A DNA stretch of 64,000 nt from Marinobacter mobilis (GTDB lineage Bacteria; Pseudomonadota; Gammaproteobacteria; Pseudomonadales; Oleiphilaceae): positions 62,001 through 126,000 of the forward strand of contig NZ_FNNE01000011.1 in NCBI RefSeq assembly GCF_900106945.1, read 5' to 3'. The position numbers and the translations under genes are program-made. Below the pieces are notes generated by a model, which was not told where the DNA came from, did no database searches, and saw nothing but the letters and a program-made list of their open reading frames with translations. Shown here in pieces: positions 18,778-30,856 of the stretch (the first letter of the stretch is position 1; each line of letters starts with the position of its first letter).

Positions 18778-20625
18778 GTGATATCTCGTCTGCTTCTACC
18801 TCTTTCTCTGACCCTTGCCGCCTTCACTCTGACCGGGTGTGGTGAGGAGTCCGACCCGCTGCCGGTGGACGGCCGGGATTTCGATGCTTCCGGTTATGAT
18901 CAGTCTGCCAGCTACAGCGGAGTGGTGATTGATGACTACCTGCGTAACGCCCGGGTCTGGCTTGATATTGACGGTGATTACCAATACACCCCGGGCCCAA
19001 TGACGGTGGTCAGGCCGGGTGGCGGGAGCGTGGTTCTGCCAGGGGGCGAGCCCACCGCAATGACAACGGGAGGCGGCCAGTTCAGCCTCGATATCGGGGA
19101 GCTGGATCAGGATCCACTGGTCGCCGCTGACCTTGACCCGCGGGACTACTCGTTGATGGTAATGACGCTGCCGGGTCAGACGGTCGATGAAACCCCGTTG
19201 GGGGAGCGCGTGATCGAGCAGGCTTATATGCTTACCGCGCCCAAAGGCGTGCGCACGGTCACCCCGCTGACCACCTTGCTCCGGGCCCGCACCCTGGCCG
19301 GATTGGCGGCCCAGTTTGGCGAGTCGGCTGTGCTGGAGGCGGCCTTTCGAGACGTGAACCTGCAACGGGACTATCTGGCGGCAGGGGATCAGCGGATGCA
19401 TGCCTACGCGCGGGCATTTGTCCGCTTCATGGCGGCGCAGTTCCCGGCTGAGGCTAATGACGCCTTGCGGACCGGCGATGGCACGGAGCGGGTGCTGACC
19501 CCGGAAGGGTTCGAGTTGCTGGCGGTTTCGCTGGCCCGTAATTCCGGCGACCTTGTTGCCCTGGTGGATGACGCGGCGCCTTTTGGACATTATGGCAATG
19601 TTGATATTGATAGCCTGCCGATGGTGGTGGAGCCCCTGGATCTGAGCAATCCGCTGGTGCTTGCCGAGCAGGTGGTGTTCGCCCATGACCGCAATGGCAG
19701 TCTGCCCGCCCGATCGTCAGACCTGCTGGAGTCAGCCCGAATCCAGTTCCGCTACGCGGCGGACGGCCAGTTAATGTCGCTGGACGTGGAAGGCTGTATG
19801 GCTCCGTCATTACAGGAAATTGCCCGCCTGGCCGATGCCGGTGGCTATATAGCCAAGACCGGGACCCAATGGTTGCCGGCGGTTTCGCTGTCCCAGCTCA
19901 GTCGCGGGTTCATGGAGCAGGAGGGGGTCGATGAGCGCCTGATTTTTGACTGGGCTAACCAGCGGGCGACCTTCGAAACCACGACCTCCTGCCATGCCGG
20001 CCTGGAGGCGTCACCGGCACTGGGTGGGGAGCCTGCGATCACGTTCCAGTGGCAAATGGCTGCTGGCCGGGTGAGCAGTATCAGTGATGGCACTCGTACT
20101 CTGGTGCCCGACTACAGCAATGAGATCGATGCCTACCGGGGTTATGGTCTGACCGATGCCGGTGGCGAGCTGGAAGCGGTGGCGCTGGCAGCCACCACGG
20201 ACGATTGCAGTGCCAGTATCCTCGCTGAGGATCTTGGCAGTACCCGGGTGATCAGTCACAGAAAGGCGTATACCTTTGCGGGTTACGATCCCCAACCGGC
20301 CTCGTTTATCGATTTGGCGCTGGATTTCGATCGTCGCAATGGCTGGGACCGGCTATTGCAACATGCCTTTCTGAACCCGGAGTGGGCGCCGCTGGCGGCG
20401 GGTTCCTACAACGGGTTTGCCTGGAATTTCTTCTATCAGCCGGACAGCCTGATTGTCTCGGCGGACCAGCCCAACCTGGTCAGTGAAGCCTACCTGACCG
20501 GTCTTCTCAGCCTCAAAAGCTGTGGCGCCAAGGACACCGCGAGACCAAGCCAGAGCCTGTTCGCCTGGGTGCAGGCGAACTATGAGCGGCTGTCCGGAGC
20601 CCTGGCGGGAAGCCTGGTGCAGTAG
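18778..20625 (+). CDS. Large lipoprotein of unknown function
   Basis: The 615-residue product has an N-terminal signal ending in the lipobox LTGC, so it should be lipid-anchored in the envelope. Near residues 35-60 is a VVIDDYLRNARVWLDIDGDY stretch like those in surface proteins with Ca-binding or carboxypeptidase-regulatory-like folds. The rest resembles no family I can name and contains a few scattered cysteines. The GTG start at 18778, preceded by AAGGATAA, puts the signal peptide at the very N-terminus. The open frame upstream to 18670 is probably untranslated. Confidence 0.75.
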   Translation: MISRLLLPLSLTLAAFTLTGCGEESDPLPVDGRDFDASGYDQSASYSGVVIDDYLRNARVWLDIDGDYQYTPGPMTVVRPGGGSVVLPGGEPTAMTTGGGQFSLDIGELDQDPLVAADLDPRDYSLMVMTLPGQTVDETPLGERVIEQAYMLTAPKGVRTVTPLTTLLRARTLAGLAAQFGESAVLEAAFRDVNLQRDYLAAGDQRMHAYARAFVRFMAAQFPAEANDALRTGDGTERVLTPEGFELLAVSLARNSGDLVALVDDAAPFGHYGNVDIDSLPMVVEPLDLSNPLVLAEQVVFAHDRNGSLPARSSDLLESARIQFRYAADGQLMSLDVEGCMAPSLQEIARLADAGGYIAKTGTQWLPAVSLSQLSRGFMEQEGVDERLIFDWANQRATFETTTSCHAGLEASPALGGEPAITFQWQMAAGRVSSISDGTRTLVPDYSNEIDAYRGYGLTDAGGELEAVALAATTDDCSASILAEDLGSTRVISHRKAYTFAGYDPQPASFIDLALDFDRRNGWDRLLQHAFLNPEWAPLAAGSYNGFAWNFFYQPDSLIVSADQPNLVSEAYLTGLLSLKSCGAKDTARPSQSLFAWVQANYERLSGALAGSLVQ

Positions 20626-20649
20626 CCAGATTTACAGGCTGGCCCCGGG

Positions 20650-20668
20650 GCCCGCACATCAGGCGGGC
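20650..20668. terminator. Possible weak terminator hairpin
   Basis: A 6-bp GC stem (GCCCGC/GCGGGC, loop ACATCAG) lies between the convergent lipoprotein gene and atpG. There is only a short T-run (GGTTT) on the plus side, so termination is uncertain. Confidence 0.3.
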
Positions 20669-20697
20669 GCTGGTTTCGGCAGGGTGCAGAATCCGCT

Positions 20698-21552
20698 CTA
20701 TGAGCCAGAGTCTGGTTGGAACTCATCAAGGCTCGGGGCGCTCAGCATGATGACCTCTATTTCTTCAATGATTTCTTCCTGACGCAGGGCGCTGCAGGTG
20801 CGCCCCAATGCGTCCGATTGCTTGTCGAGATGCTTGACGGCGCGTTCCAGGTGATTGGCGCGGCGATGGTTCTCGGCCATCAGCGATGTGTACAGCAGGG
20901 TGTGCAGGGCGGCGAACAGGTGGTGGTCAACCAGCTCCGCCAGAAACTGTGCCGGCGGCAGGTTGAGCATTGGCGGGTGTGGGTAGCCAGGGCCTTCAGG
21001 GTAGTGGTTGCTGAAGGCCGGCAGCAGACGTTGGCAGATGACTTCGCCGTTGCCGTGAAAAATACCGTACAGGGCCATGCCGTTGGCCGGTTGCAGTGAG
21101 GCGAGTGACGCGGCGATGTTGCTCAGCACGGTGGGTATTTCTTCTGCGACGCTGGCACCCGTGATGAATTCGGCTTTCCGGTGGCCAGGCTCGCAGAGGG
21201 GATGAAGCTTTCCGCCGACGGCAATCACCGTCGCTTCCGGCCCGCCAGTGCTGTCGATCTCGGCGTCGGCCTGCCGTGCAATCGCCTGATTGAAATCACC
21301 GCAAAACCCCCGTTCACTCCCCAGCAGCAGGTACACCGGCGACAGTCTCTCTGATGCCTCGAGCAACCCGGGGTAGGTGCTGAGAAAGTCTGAGGCCAGT
21401 GTCTCTATGCTTTGGACGACGGCCTGTTGGGCTTCGAGGAAGCGGGCGAGTTTTCGGGTTTCCATGTAGGCGAGGGTCTTCATGGAATTCATGATGTTGC
21501 GGATTTCACCCACATTGTGGCGGTGGCGTTCCAGCTCCTGACGGCGGCTCAT
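20698..21552 (-). CDS. atpG: N-type ATPase gamma subunit
   Basis: The gamma subunit is the central rotor shaft of F1. The 284-residue protein begins with the long N-terminal helix ([20 protein letters not shown]), has [10 protein letters not shown] (canonical SDRGLCGGLN), and ends with the second coiled-coil helix [15 protein letters not shown]. It is the last gene of the minus-strand atp operon. Its ATG overlaps the atpA stop by 4 bp. Divergence from standard AtpG fits the N-ATPase class. Confidence 0.92.
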   Translation of the reverse strand: MSRRQELERHRHNVGEIRNIMNSMKTLAYMETRKLARFLEAQQAVVQSIETLASDFLSTYPGLLEASERLSPVYLLLGSERGFCGDFNQAIARQADAEIDSTGGPEATVIAVGGKLHPLCEPGHRKAEFITGASVAEEIPTVLSNIAASLASLQPANGMALYGIFHGNGEVICQRLLPAFSNHYPEGPGYPHPPMLNLPPAQFLAELVDHHLFAALHTLLYTSLMAENHRRANHLERAVKHLDKQSDALGRTCSALRQEEIIEEIEVIMLSAPSLDEFQPDSGS

Positions 21553-23042
21553 GTTGTCTTGCCTTCGTGGGACCGGAGCCAGTGGGCTGTGGCCTTACGC
21601 CATGCCTCACGGGGGCTGTCGAGTCTCAGGCTGGCGTTGTGCACGCCGCTGGCCAGCTGCGCCATCCGGGCGGGAATCTGCTCTTTTGGTACCGCTTCAA
21701 ACAGACCGTCGTTAAAGGCGACCATCCAGGCCATCTGCACGGTGACCGGCAAGGTAGCCAGCCGGTCTTGCTTGAGCAGCTCCCGTAACACCTGGCCGCG
21801 GGCGATGGCGGATTCCATGCTGGCTTCCAGGCGGGCGCCGAAGCGGGTGAAAACTTCCAGTTCAAGGAACTGCAGGTAGTCGAGCTTCATGCGGCCGGCT
21901 TCTTCTTTGATGCGTGGATGTTGTGCATGGCCGCCAATTCGGGACACTGAACGGGCAATGTCGATGGCGGGGCGAAAGCCGCCGGTAAACAGTTTGCGAT
22001 CCAGGTATATTTGGCCATCAGTGATGGAGATCAGATTGGTCGGGATAAAGGCCGCGATCTCCCCCTGCCGGGTCTCGACGATGGGCAGGGCGGTCATGCT
22101 GCCACCGCCATGACTGGCATTGAGGCAGGTTGCCCGTTCCAGCAGACGGGCATGGACCGAAAAAATGTCGCCCGGGTAGGCTTCCCGGCCGGGCGGCCGA
22201 CGCAGCAGCAGCGACAGCTCCCGGTAGGTTTGGGCGTGAGTGGCCAGGTCGTCATAGACCACCAGGGTGTCGCAGCCCTGCTGCATCCAGAACTCCGCCA
22301 CCGCACAGCCGGCAAAGGGCGCAAGGTGTTGTAGTCCCGGCAGGTTGCTGGCCTCGGCCACCACCACGGTGGTGTATTCCATGGCCCCGTATTCCCGCAG
22401 GATTTCGATGGTATCCACCGTGGTCGAGCGCTTTTGGCCAATCAGCACATAGACACAACGAACACCGTTGCCCTGTTGATGAATGACCGTATCCAGCGCC
22501 AGGGCACTGCGACCCAGGCCGTTGTCGCCAACGATCAGCTGGCGCTGGCCACGGCCGATGGGTATCAGTGTGTCGATGATCTTGATGCCGGTATACAGGG
22601 GCTTGGTAACGAGCTCCCGCGCGACAATGGGAGGGGCTTTGGCTTCAAGTCGCTGCCAGCCGGTTTGCTCCGGGGTGGGGCGTCCGTCCAGGGGGGCGCC
22701 CAGTGGATTAATGATCCGTCCCAGCAGCTCGTTGCCGACCGGGATGCTGAGCTGGCGGCCGCTCAGGCGGGCCGCGGTTCCGGCCGTGAGGCGGCTGGTT
22801 TCTTCCAACAGAACCGCGCCGATGCGGTTGGTCGTCAGGTCAAACACCATGCCCTGACTGCCATCGGCAAACTCAATCAGATCATCCATCGCCGCGGAGG
22901 GAAGGCCGGATACCCAGGCGATGCCATCGCCGACGGCCAGCACGGAGCCTTGTTCGCGGATTCGCAGCCCTGGGCGATAGTCGTTCAGCCAGTCGGCCTG
23001 TCTGCTCAGAGGGCCGTTGCTGGCGGAGTTACTCGAAGCCAT
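21549..23042 (-). CDS. atpA: N-type ATPase alpha subunit
   Basis: Alpha forms the non-catalytic nucleotide sites of F1 and supplies the arginine finger ([10 protein letters not shown] region). The 497-residue protein has the expected barrel, nucleotide and helical domains. The P-loop, normally GDRQTGKT, reads GDNGLGRS here near residues 169-176, so the invariant lysine is replaced by arginine. The base sequence at 22510-22525 supports this directly. The start overlaps the 3' end of the b-subunit gene by 14 bp. Non-catalytic sites may bind nucleotide differently. Confidence 0.94.
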   Translation of the reverse strand: MASSNSASNGPLSRQADWLNDYRPGLRIREQGSVLAVGDGIAWVSGLPSAAMDDLIEFADGSQGMVFDLTTNRIGAVLLEETSRLTAGTAARLSGRQLSIPVGNELLGRIINPLGAPLDGRPTPEQTGWQRLEAKAPPIVARELVTKPLYTGIKIIDTLIPIGRGQRQLIVGDNGLGRSALALDTVIHQQGNGVRCVYVLIGQKRSTTVDTIEILREYGAMEYTTVVVAEASNLPGLQHLAPFAGCAVAEFWMQQGCDTLVVYDDLATHAQTYRELSLLLRRPPGREAYPGDIFSVHARLLERATCLNASHGGGSMTALPIVETRQGEIAAFIPTNLISITDGQIYLDRKLFTGGFRPAIDIARSVSRIGGHAQHPRIKEEAGRMKLDYLQFLELEVFTRFGARLEASMESAIARGQVLRELLKQDRLATLPVTVQMAWMVAFNDGLFEAVPKEQIPARMAQLASGVHNASLRLDSPREAWRKATAHWLRSHEGKTT

Positions 23043-23778
23043 GGCTGAACTCCGTGAATCCGTTCAGTTCATCGCGGACATTGGTATTCAGCATCCACGG
23101 CCCCACGTTGATCCTGATTCCGGCCACCAGCTCCGGGTCCTGCTGGTAGCTGATGGGAGCGGTTAATCCGAGAGACTCCCGCAGTGCCTGCTCAAGTGGC
23201 TGCCGATCCTTCTCAGCTAACGGGTAGGCGCTGGTTACTAGAATATCGGAAGGGGGTTCACCCCATTGGCTGCGTATGCGATCCCGGGTGGCGTCGGGTA
23301 ATTGTGAGAGTTCTTCGGCGGTCAGCGAGAGCAATCGGGCTTCCAGCTCTGGGCCCGCAGCGGCCTCAAGGAGGCGGCTGGCGAATCGGGCGCCCTGGTG
23401 CAAGGCGCGGATCTCGCTCTGGCGGATAACTTCGGCCTGCTGGTGCTTGATGGCGCGCCGGGCTTTTTCCCGCTCCTGCTCCAGTTGGCTTTGCAGTACA
23501 CCCGACTGTTTTGCCCTTTCCGTCTGGAGCTCCTGACTGAGCGCTGACTCGAGCTGCTGGCGTTGTTGTTCCCAGTCGGCCAGGCGGTCTTGGTAGCGCC
23601 CCTGCAGTGATTTTGCCTGCGCCTGTTGCTGCTGGACTTCGGCCAGTTGTTGTTCGATGTTTTTCCGCCGCTGATCGATCACCTCCAGCACCGGCTTGTA
23701 AAGGAAGCGCTTGAGGATCCAGATCAGGATGACGAAGTTGACGATTTCAAGCATGAAAGTGGACCAGCTCATTTCCAC
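23029..23778 (-). CDS. atpF: N-type ATPase b subunit fused to delta-like domain
   Basis: The peripheral stalk subunit has one N-terminal membrane helix ([20 protein letters not shown]), a long Gln/Glu/Arg-rich coiled coil (about residues 40-145), and a C-terminal region resembling the end of the delta/OSCP subunit ([20 protein letters not shown]). At 249 residues it is far longer than a normal b subunit (about 156). No separate atpH is present, so the fusion supplies delta, as is known for N-ATPases. Confidence 0.92.
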   Translation of the reverse strand: MEMSWSTFMLEIVNFVILIWILKRFLYKPVLEVIDQRRKNIEQQLAEVQQQQAQAKSLQGRYQDRLADWEQQRQQLESALSQELQTERAKQSGVLQSQLEQEREKARRAIKHQQAEVIRQSEIRALHQGARFASRLLEAAAGPELEARLLSLTAEELSQLPDATRDRIRSQWGEPPSDILVTSAYPLAEKDRQPLEQALRESLGLTAPISYQQDPELVAGIRINVGPWMLNTNVRDELNGFTEFSHGFE

Positions 23779-23829
23779 GGTGACAGTCCTTCCTTCGTGA
23801 TTGCCGGGGCCCGCCCCGGACGTTCTGCG

Positions 23830-24099
<270 letters not shown>

Positions 24100-24786
24100 T
24101 TACTCCTCCGGAGAGCTGCGAAGCTGATGGGACTGGATGCTGCCAGCGACATAGATCAGTGCCAGCATGCCGAAGATGTAGGCCTGCACCAGGGCTTCCA
24201 CAATGTGCAGCATCAGGATGGGAATCGGGGCCAGGAAGCCGGCCACCAGGAGAATCAGCAGCGCAGCCATTTCGAGGCTCATCATGTTGCCAAAGAGGCG
24301 CACCGCCAGAGCGATGGTTCGAGTGATCTCGCCAATCACATGGAACGGCAACAGGATTGGGCTGGGGGTCAGGTAGTGACGCAGGTAAGCCCTGAGGCCC
24401 TGGATACGGATGCCAAACCAATGGGTTGAAAGGAATACCAGAATGGCCAGCGCCGTAGTGGCTGACAGGTCGCGTGTCGGGGAGTGGACGCCGGGAATCA
24501 GCCCGCAGAGGTTGGCGACCACCAGGAAGATCCACAGGCTGCCAATAAACGGCATGATTTGCCGGGTATGTTGCGGAGCAACCGCAGCGACGGCGTTTTC
24601 AATCATCAGCACAACCCCTTCAACGGCGGTTTGCAGGGGCGGAGGGGTCAATTGCAGTCGTCGGGACACCAGCCAGCATGAAACGCCAAGAACGGCGATG
24701 ATGGCCCAGGTCACGAGCACCGTATTGGTGACCTCGACCGGGCCAATCGAAAAGACCGGTGTGAAGGCGACACCTTGATCATCCAT
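24100..24786 (-). CDS. atpB: N-type ATPase a subunit
   Basis: The a subunit forms the ion half-channels against the c ring. The 228-residue protein has five to six membrane helices, the essential arginine in ALAVRLFGNMMS, and a conserved polar last helix (HIVEALVQAYIFGML). It starts 3 bp after the atpQ stop, leaving no room for an atpR gene, which precedes atpB in described N-ATPase operons. Confidence 0.93.
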   Translation of the reverse strand: MDDQGVAFTPVFSIGPVEVTNTVLVTWAIIAVLGVSCWLVSRRLQLTPPPLQTAVEGVVLMIENAVAAVAPQHTRQIMPFIGSLWIFLVVANLCGLIPGVHSPTRDLSATTALAILVFLSTHWFGIRIQGLRAYLRHYLTPSPILLPFHVIGEITRTIALAVRLFGNMMSLEMAALLILLVAGFLAPIPILMLHIVEALVQAYIFGMLALIYVAGSIQSHQLRSSPEE

Positions 24787-24789
24787 GCG

Positions 24790-25059
24790 CTACTCCCTGA
24801 TGAACAGATAAACGTTTACAGCCCCCACAATCACACCGGCCAGGATCAGCCCGATGGTCCATCGCACGGAGTAGCCCTGGGCCATCGTGTCGAGCCAATA
24901 GCCAAGGTAGGCGCCCCCGACCACCGGCAATACAAGGATCAGACCCAGGGTGCCGATGTAGATGGTCTGACCAATCAGCGTTGGCCGGTCCCTTTCCGCC
25001 TGTTTCATGCGTTGGGCTTGCCGGGCGATCCGTTGGCGAAGGTCGTCCATCTCAGACAT
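24790..25059 (-). CDS. atpQ: N-ATPase operon protein AtpQ (AtpI/ATPase_gene1-like)
   Basis: The 89-residue protein has a basic N-terminal helix and two membrane segments with GGAYLGYWLDTM between them, the pattern of the small ATPase_gene1 family proteins encoded in F-ATPase operons. Relatives are thought to help assemble the c ring or to affect Mg2+ handling, but the role here is inferred. The frame is open to 25095, inside atpC; the ATG at 25059 (MSEMDDLRQR), after a GGTGAG stretch, is the better start. Confidence 0.85.
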   Translation of the reverse strand: MSEMDDLRQRIARQAQRMKQAERDRPTLIGQTIYIGTLGLILVLPVVGGAYLGYWLDTMAQGYSVRWTIGLILAGVIVGAVNVYLFIRE

Positions 25060-25064
25060 GGGGC

Positions 25065-26908
<1,844 letters not shown>

Positions 26909-27104
26909 TCAACGGCAGACAGTACAAGGTTAGTTCAGGGTTGGCGTTTTGTCCGGGAGAGGGAAACGTTTGGGGCAAGCCGGTGCGAAGACAGCTGAGG
27001 AATAACCCGGGCAATAGCAGGAAACGGCAAACAAGTGAAACTAGTGGAAACGAGATAGCGTATTCGGGATCTGATCTTGGGGGGTGTTTTTACTGCTGGG
27101 AGAG

Positions 27105-27125
27105 CCACTTTCAGAAAGAAAGTGG
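27105..27125 (-). terminator. Hairpin overlapping the tRNA-Leu 3' end
   Basis: CCACTTTC/GAAAGTGG (27105-27112 with 27118-27125) is a perfect 8-bp inverted repeat. One arm includes the encoded CCA end of the tRNA. On the minus strand the hairpin follows the tRNA directly, without a clear T-run, so it may be a processing or weak termination structure. Confidence 0.4.
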
Positions 27126-27209
27126 TGCCGAGGAGAGGACTTGAACCTCCACGGGGTTGCCCCCACTAGCACCTGAAGCTAGCGTGTCTACCAATTTCAC
27201 CACCTCGGC
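27123..27209 (-). tRNA. tRNA-Leu (anticodon CAG)
   Basis: The minus strand folds as an 87-nt class II tRNA with an encoded CCA. The acceptor stem pairs GCCGAGG with CCTCGGC, and the D arm has AATTGGTAGAC. The anticodon stem CTAGC/GCTAG encloses the loop TTCAGGT, giving CAG. A long variable arm (TGGGGGCAACCCCGT) and the T loop GTTCAAG follow. The sequence closely resembles E. coli tRNA-Leu(CAG). Confidence 0.97.
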
Positions 27210-27514
27210 AGGTGATTTGCAGATTCGTTTAGATTTCGCAGAGCTTAAGGTAGCTTGTTGAAAACTTAGCGTTTCTGCCAGTGGTGAGGTTTGTTGCCTC
27301 AACCGATGGCGCGTACTTTAAAGATTCGGTTTCTGACTGTCAAACATTTTTTTCAAATTTATTTCCTGGCCGGTTAGGCAGGCGTCGGTTCGTAACGTTA
27401 TACTCGAGTCACAACAAGCCCTTGTCCACTTTCCTAAGGGCTTCAAAGAATTCAGGCCGCGTTCTTTATCTCCAGGAGGAGATTCCGTTGGGCGGCGACA
27501 GGACACTATAGCGA
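27210..27514. other. 305-bp region between tRNA-Leu and rnr
   Basis: I see no convincing gene. It should contain the minus-strand promoter for the tRNA and the plus-strand promoter for rnr. TATACT at 27399-27404 is a reasonable -10 for rnr, but the -35 is poor (TTAGGC at 19-bp spacing). An A/T-rich stretch, TTTTTTTCAAATTTATTT, lies near 27347-27364. Confidence 0.4.
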
Positions 27515-30052
27515 ATGGCTTCAAGAAAGAAGACGGATAACGATCCCCACGCCGGGCGTGAGGCACAGAAATACGACAACCCCATCCAAAGCCGGGAATT
27601 TATTCTCGATCATCTGCTTAAGCGCGGCGCTCCGGCGACTCATGAAACGCTTTGCCAGGAACTGGCGCTGGATACCCCTGAAAATATTGAAGCCCTGCGG
27701 CGGCGGTTGATCGCCATGTGCCGGGACGGTCAGTTGATCTGTAACCGGCGCGGGGCCTATCTCCCTATAGAAGAAGCCGATCTGCTTACCGGACGGGTCA
27801 TGGGGCATCGGGACGGCTTTGGTTTTCTGGTGCCGGATGATGGCGGCAGCGACCTGTTCCTCACCGCCCGCCAGATGCGCAAGGTGTTTCACGGTGATCG
27901 GGTGGCCGCCAGGGTGGATCGCATTGACGACCGTGGCCGCCGTGAAGGGGTTATTGTCGAAGTGCTGGAAGCCCAGACCCGCCAGATAGTCGGACGACTG
28001 TTCCGGGAGAGCGGCGTTTCGTTCGTGGTGCCGGAAAATGCGCGGATCAACCACGAAGTGCTGATTCCGGAAGAGCATTGCGCCAACGCCTATCATGGCC
28101 AGTATGTGGTTGTGGACATCCTGAATCAGCCAACCCCGCGGACAAAGCCGACCGGTAAGGTCGCGGAGGTATTGGGAGACCACATGGCGCCGGGGATGGA
28201 AATCGCAGTTGCCATCCGTTCCTATGATATCCCGCATAGCTGGCCTACGGCCGCCGGTGAGCAGGCTGCCGCCATCCCGGATCAGGTCACCGAGGGCGAC
28301 AAGCAGAACCGGGTCGACCTGCGGGATCTTCCGCTGGTCACCATTGATGGAGAGGACGCCCGGGACTTCGATGACGCCATCTATTGTGAGCGTCGTCCCC
28401 GCGGTGGCTTCCGGTTGGTCGTCGCCATTGCCGATGTGTCCCATTACGTTCGGGCGGGCAGTCCGCTGGATGAAGAGGCGCTGAATCGCGGTAACTCGGT
28501 CTATTTCCCGGACCACGTTGTGCCGATGCTGCCTGAAAAGCTGTCCAACGGTCTTTGTTCTCTGAACCCGCAGGTTGACCGGTTGTGCATGGTGGCGGAC
28601 ATGACCATCAGTGCCTCCGGTAATATCAGCAGTTACACCTTCTATCAGGCTGTTATGCACAGTCATGCCCGACTGACCTATACCAAGGTCAGTAACATGC
28701 TGGAGCGGCCGGACGACGAGCCCGGGTACCATCTGTGTGAGCAGTATGCAGAGGTGCTGCCGCATCTGCATGACCTTTATGATCTCTACAAAGTCTTGCG
28801 TCGTGGGCGCACGGAGCGGGGCGCCATCGATTTTGAGACCACGGAAACCCGGATCATCTTTGATGCTGAGCGCAAGATCGAAGAGATTGTTCCGGTTCAC
28901 CGCAACGATGCCCACAAGATCGTCGAAGAATGCATGCTGTGCGCCAACGTGGCCGCGGCCCGTTTCCTCAAGTATCACAAGTTGCCGGCACTGTATCGTG
29001 TGCACGATGGTCCGTCCGAGGAACGTCTGAGTGGTCTGCGTCTGTTCCTTGGGGAGCTTGGTCTGCAGTTGGGGGGCGGCGATAAGCCGACATCCGCAGA
29101 CTACCAGACGCTGTTGTCACAGATTGGCGAGCGGCCCGATGCTCAGGTCATTCAGACCGTGATGCTGCGGTCACTGAGTCAGGCCGTTTACAGTCCAGAG
29201 GAGCACGGTCACTTCGGGTTGGGCTTTGCCAGCTATGCCCACTTCACGTCGCCGATCCGCCGTTATCCGGATCTGGTGGTACACCGGGCAATCAAGTCGG
29301 TTATCCATAATGCGGAAGCCCGCAAGATGGTGGTTCAGCCGGATGCCCGGGATCAGGATCTGGGCGCCTACCCCTACGACCTTGCGCGAATGACCCAGGT
29401 TGGCGAGCTGACCTCGATCACCGAGCGGCGGGCAGACGATGCCACCCGTGATGTGATGGCCTGGCTCAAGTGTGAGTATCTCAAGGATCGGGTGGGTGAC
29501 GAATACGATGGAGTGATTGCCGCGGTGGTGCCTTTCGGCTTCTTCGTGGAGCTGAATGACATCTATATAGAAGGGCTGGTTCATGTATCCACCCTGAGTG
29601 GCGATTACTACCATCACGACGCCGCCAAACACCGTCTGGTCGGTGAGCGCACCGCGGTGAGTTTCCGACTCGGTGATACCGTCCGGGTTAAGGTGGTCCG
29701 GGTGGACCTTGATGATCGCAAAATTGATCTTGAGCTGTTGAGTCGTCCTCGCCGGCGTCGGGCCGATCTGTTGGCGCTGGAAGCTGACGGCGGGGCGGGA
29801 AACAAGCGTAAGCGCGCCGACGGCGGCAAGTCCGGTCGTGGCGGTAAAGACGACAAACCGGCCAGAAAGGGCAAGTCCGGAAAATCGGGCAAATCCGGCA
29901 AGCCTGCTAAGTCCGGCAAGCCGGCCAAGTCTGCGGGTGGCAAAAAGACTGAAGGCAAGTCCGCCAAGCAGAAGCTGGTTGAAGCTGCTGCCCAGGAGGC
30001 GGCTAAAAAATCCAGCGGCAAGCCCTCAAAACCCAGAAAATCAGGAAAGTAG
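27515..30052 (+). CDS. rnr: Ribonuclease R
   Basis: RNase R is a 3'-5' exoribonuclease that degrades structured RNA and tmRNA-tagged messages. The 845-residue protein has an N-terminal winged helix, two cold-shock domains, the RNB catalytic domain with DGEDARDFDDAIY (metal-binding aspartates), and a C-terminal S1 domain (about residues 650-740). The tail (about 765-845) is a Lys/Gly/Ser/Pro repeat with many GKSGK-like units, longer than the basic tail of E. coli RNase R. It is followed 3 bp later by rlmB. Confidence 0.97.
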   Translation: MASRKKTDNDPHAGREAQKYDNPIQSREFILDHLLKRGAPATHETLCQELALDTPENIEALRRRLIAMCRDGQLICNRRGAYLPIEEADLLTGRVMGHRDGFGFLVPDDGGSDLFLTARQMRKVFHGDRVAARVDRIDDRGRREGVIVEVLEAQTRQIVGRLFRESGVSFVVPENARINHEVLIPEEHCANAYHGQYVVVDILNQPTPRTKPTGKVAEVLGDHMAPGMEIAVAIRSYDIPHSWPTAAGEQAAAIPDQVTEGDKQNRVDLRDLPLVTIDGEDARDFDDAIYCERRPRGGFRLVVAIADVSHYVRAGSPLDEEALNRGNSVYFPDHVVPMLPEKLSNGLCSLNPQVDRLCMVADMTISASGNISSYTFYQAVMHSHARLTYTKVSNMLERPDDEPGYHLCEQYAEVLPHLHDLYDLYKVLRRGRTERGAIDFETTETRIIFDAERKIEEIVPVHRNDAHKIVEECMLCANVAAARFLKYHKLPALYRVHDGPSEERLSGLRLFLGELGLQLGGGDKPTSADYQTLLSQIGERPDAQVIQTVMLRSLSQAVYSPEEHGHFGLGFASYAHFTSPIRRYPDLVVHRAIKSVIHNAEARKMVVQPDARDQDLGAYPYDLARMTQVGELTSITERRADDATRDVMAWLKCEYLKDRVGDEYDGVIAAVVPFGFFVELNDIYIEGLVHVSTLSGDYYHHDAAKHRLVGERTAVSFRLGDTVRVKVVRVDLDDRKIDLELLSRPRRRRADLLALEADGGAGNKRKRADGGKSGRGGKDDKPARKGKSGKSGKSGKPAKSGKPAKSAGGKKTEGKSAKQKLVEAAAQEAAKKSSGKPSKPRKSGK

Positions 30053-30055
30053 TCT

Positions 30056-30793
30056 GTGTCTGACGAGTACATTTTTGGATGGCACGCCGTTGAGGCGGTG
30101 CTCAAGCGGGAGCCCGAGCGTCTGCAGCGGCTCTGGATTCAGACCGGGCGTCAGGATCGCCGGGTAAAAACCGTGACCAGTGCGCTGGATGAAATGGGGG
30201 TGACCTGGGAGCTGGTGCATCGCCGTGAACTGGACGAGCGGGTGGCGGGCGTTCACCAGGGCGTGGTTGCCCAGGTAGGAAAGAGCAAAGAGTGGAGCGA
30301 GGCGGATATGCTGGCGATGCTGGCCGGTTCCGACAAGCCGCCGTTCCTGCTGGTCCTTGACGGGGTGACCGATCCGCACAATCTTGGCGCCTGTTTGCGC
30401 ACCGCGGATGCGGTGGGGGTGCAGGCGGTCATCGTGCCCAAGGATAAGTCTGCGTCATTGACACCGGTCGCGCGCAAGGTGGCGTGCGGTGCTGCTGAAA
30501 CCGTGCCGCTGGTGCGGGTGACAAATCTGGCGCGTACCCTGCGAACCTTGCAGGAAGAAGGGGTCTGGCTGATCGGAACGGCAGGCGAAGCTGACAGCTC
30601 GCTTTACCAGGCTGACTTCCGTGGCGCGGTGGCGTTGGTCATGGGGGCTGAAGGCAAGGGTATGCGACGGTTGACCCGGGAACATTGCGACCTGCTGATC
30701 AACATTCCGATGCTGGGGCATGTCGACAGCCTGAATGTGTCGGTGGCGACCGGAGTTTGTCTGTACGAAGCGTTAAGGCAGCGCCAGGCCTGA
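30056..30793 (+). CDS. rlmB: 23S rRNA 2'-O-methyltransferase (G2251)
   Basis: RlmB is a SpoU-class SPOUT methyltransferase acting on G2251 in the ribosomal P-loop. The 245-residue GTG-started protein has an N-terminal L30-like substrate domain and the three SpoU motifs: [22 protein letters not shown] and [13 protein letters not shown]. The start is 3 bp after the rnr stop, the same rnr-rlmB pairing as in E. coli. Confidence 0.97.
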   Translation: MSDEYIFGWHAVEAVLKREPERLQRLWIQTGRQDRRVKTVTSALDEMGVTWELVHRRELDERVAGVHQGVVAQVGKSKEWSEADMLAMLAGSDKPPFLLVLDGVTDPHNLGACLRTADAVGVQAVIVPKDKSASLTPVARKVACGAAETVPLVRVTNLARTLRTLQEEGVWLIGTAGEADSSLYQADFRGAVALVMGAEGKGMRRLTREHCDLLINIPMLGHVDSLNVSVATGVCLYEALRQRQA

Positions 30794-30827
30794 CGCGGTT
30801 TCCCACGGGGCCGTCCGGCCCCGTAGC

Positions 30828-30856
30828 TTGCATTCAATCACAGTCACGCCTAGAAT
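30828..30856 (+). promoter_or_regulatory. Probable sigma-70 promoter of the rpsF operon
   Basis: TTGCAT (30828-30833) and TAGAAT (30851-30856) are separated by exactly 17 bp. Transcription would start near 30862 and give a leader of about 160 nt before rpsF. The hairpin CACCCCT/AGGGGTG (30861-30880) would lie at the very 5' end of the transcript. Confidence 0.65.

Noticed and set aside
29860..30050. Tandem DNA repeat or CRISPR-like array in the rnr tail
   Set aside because: The repetition follows codons for Lys/Gly/Ser and varies at the third base, so it is a protein-level repeat.
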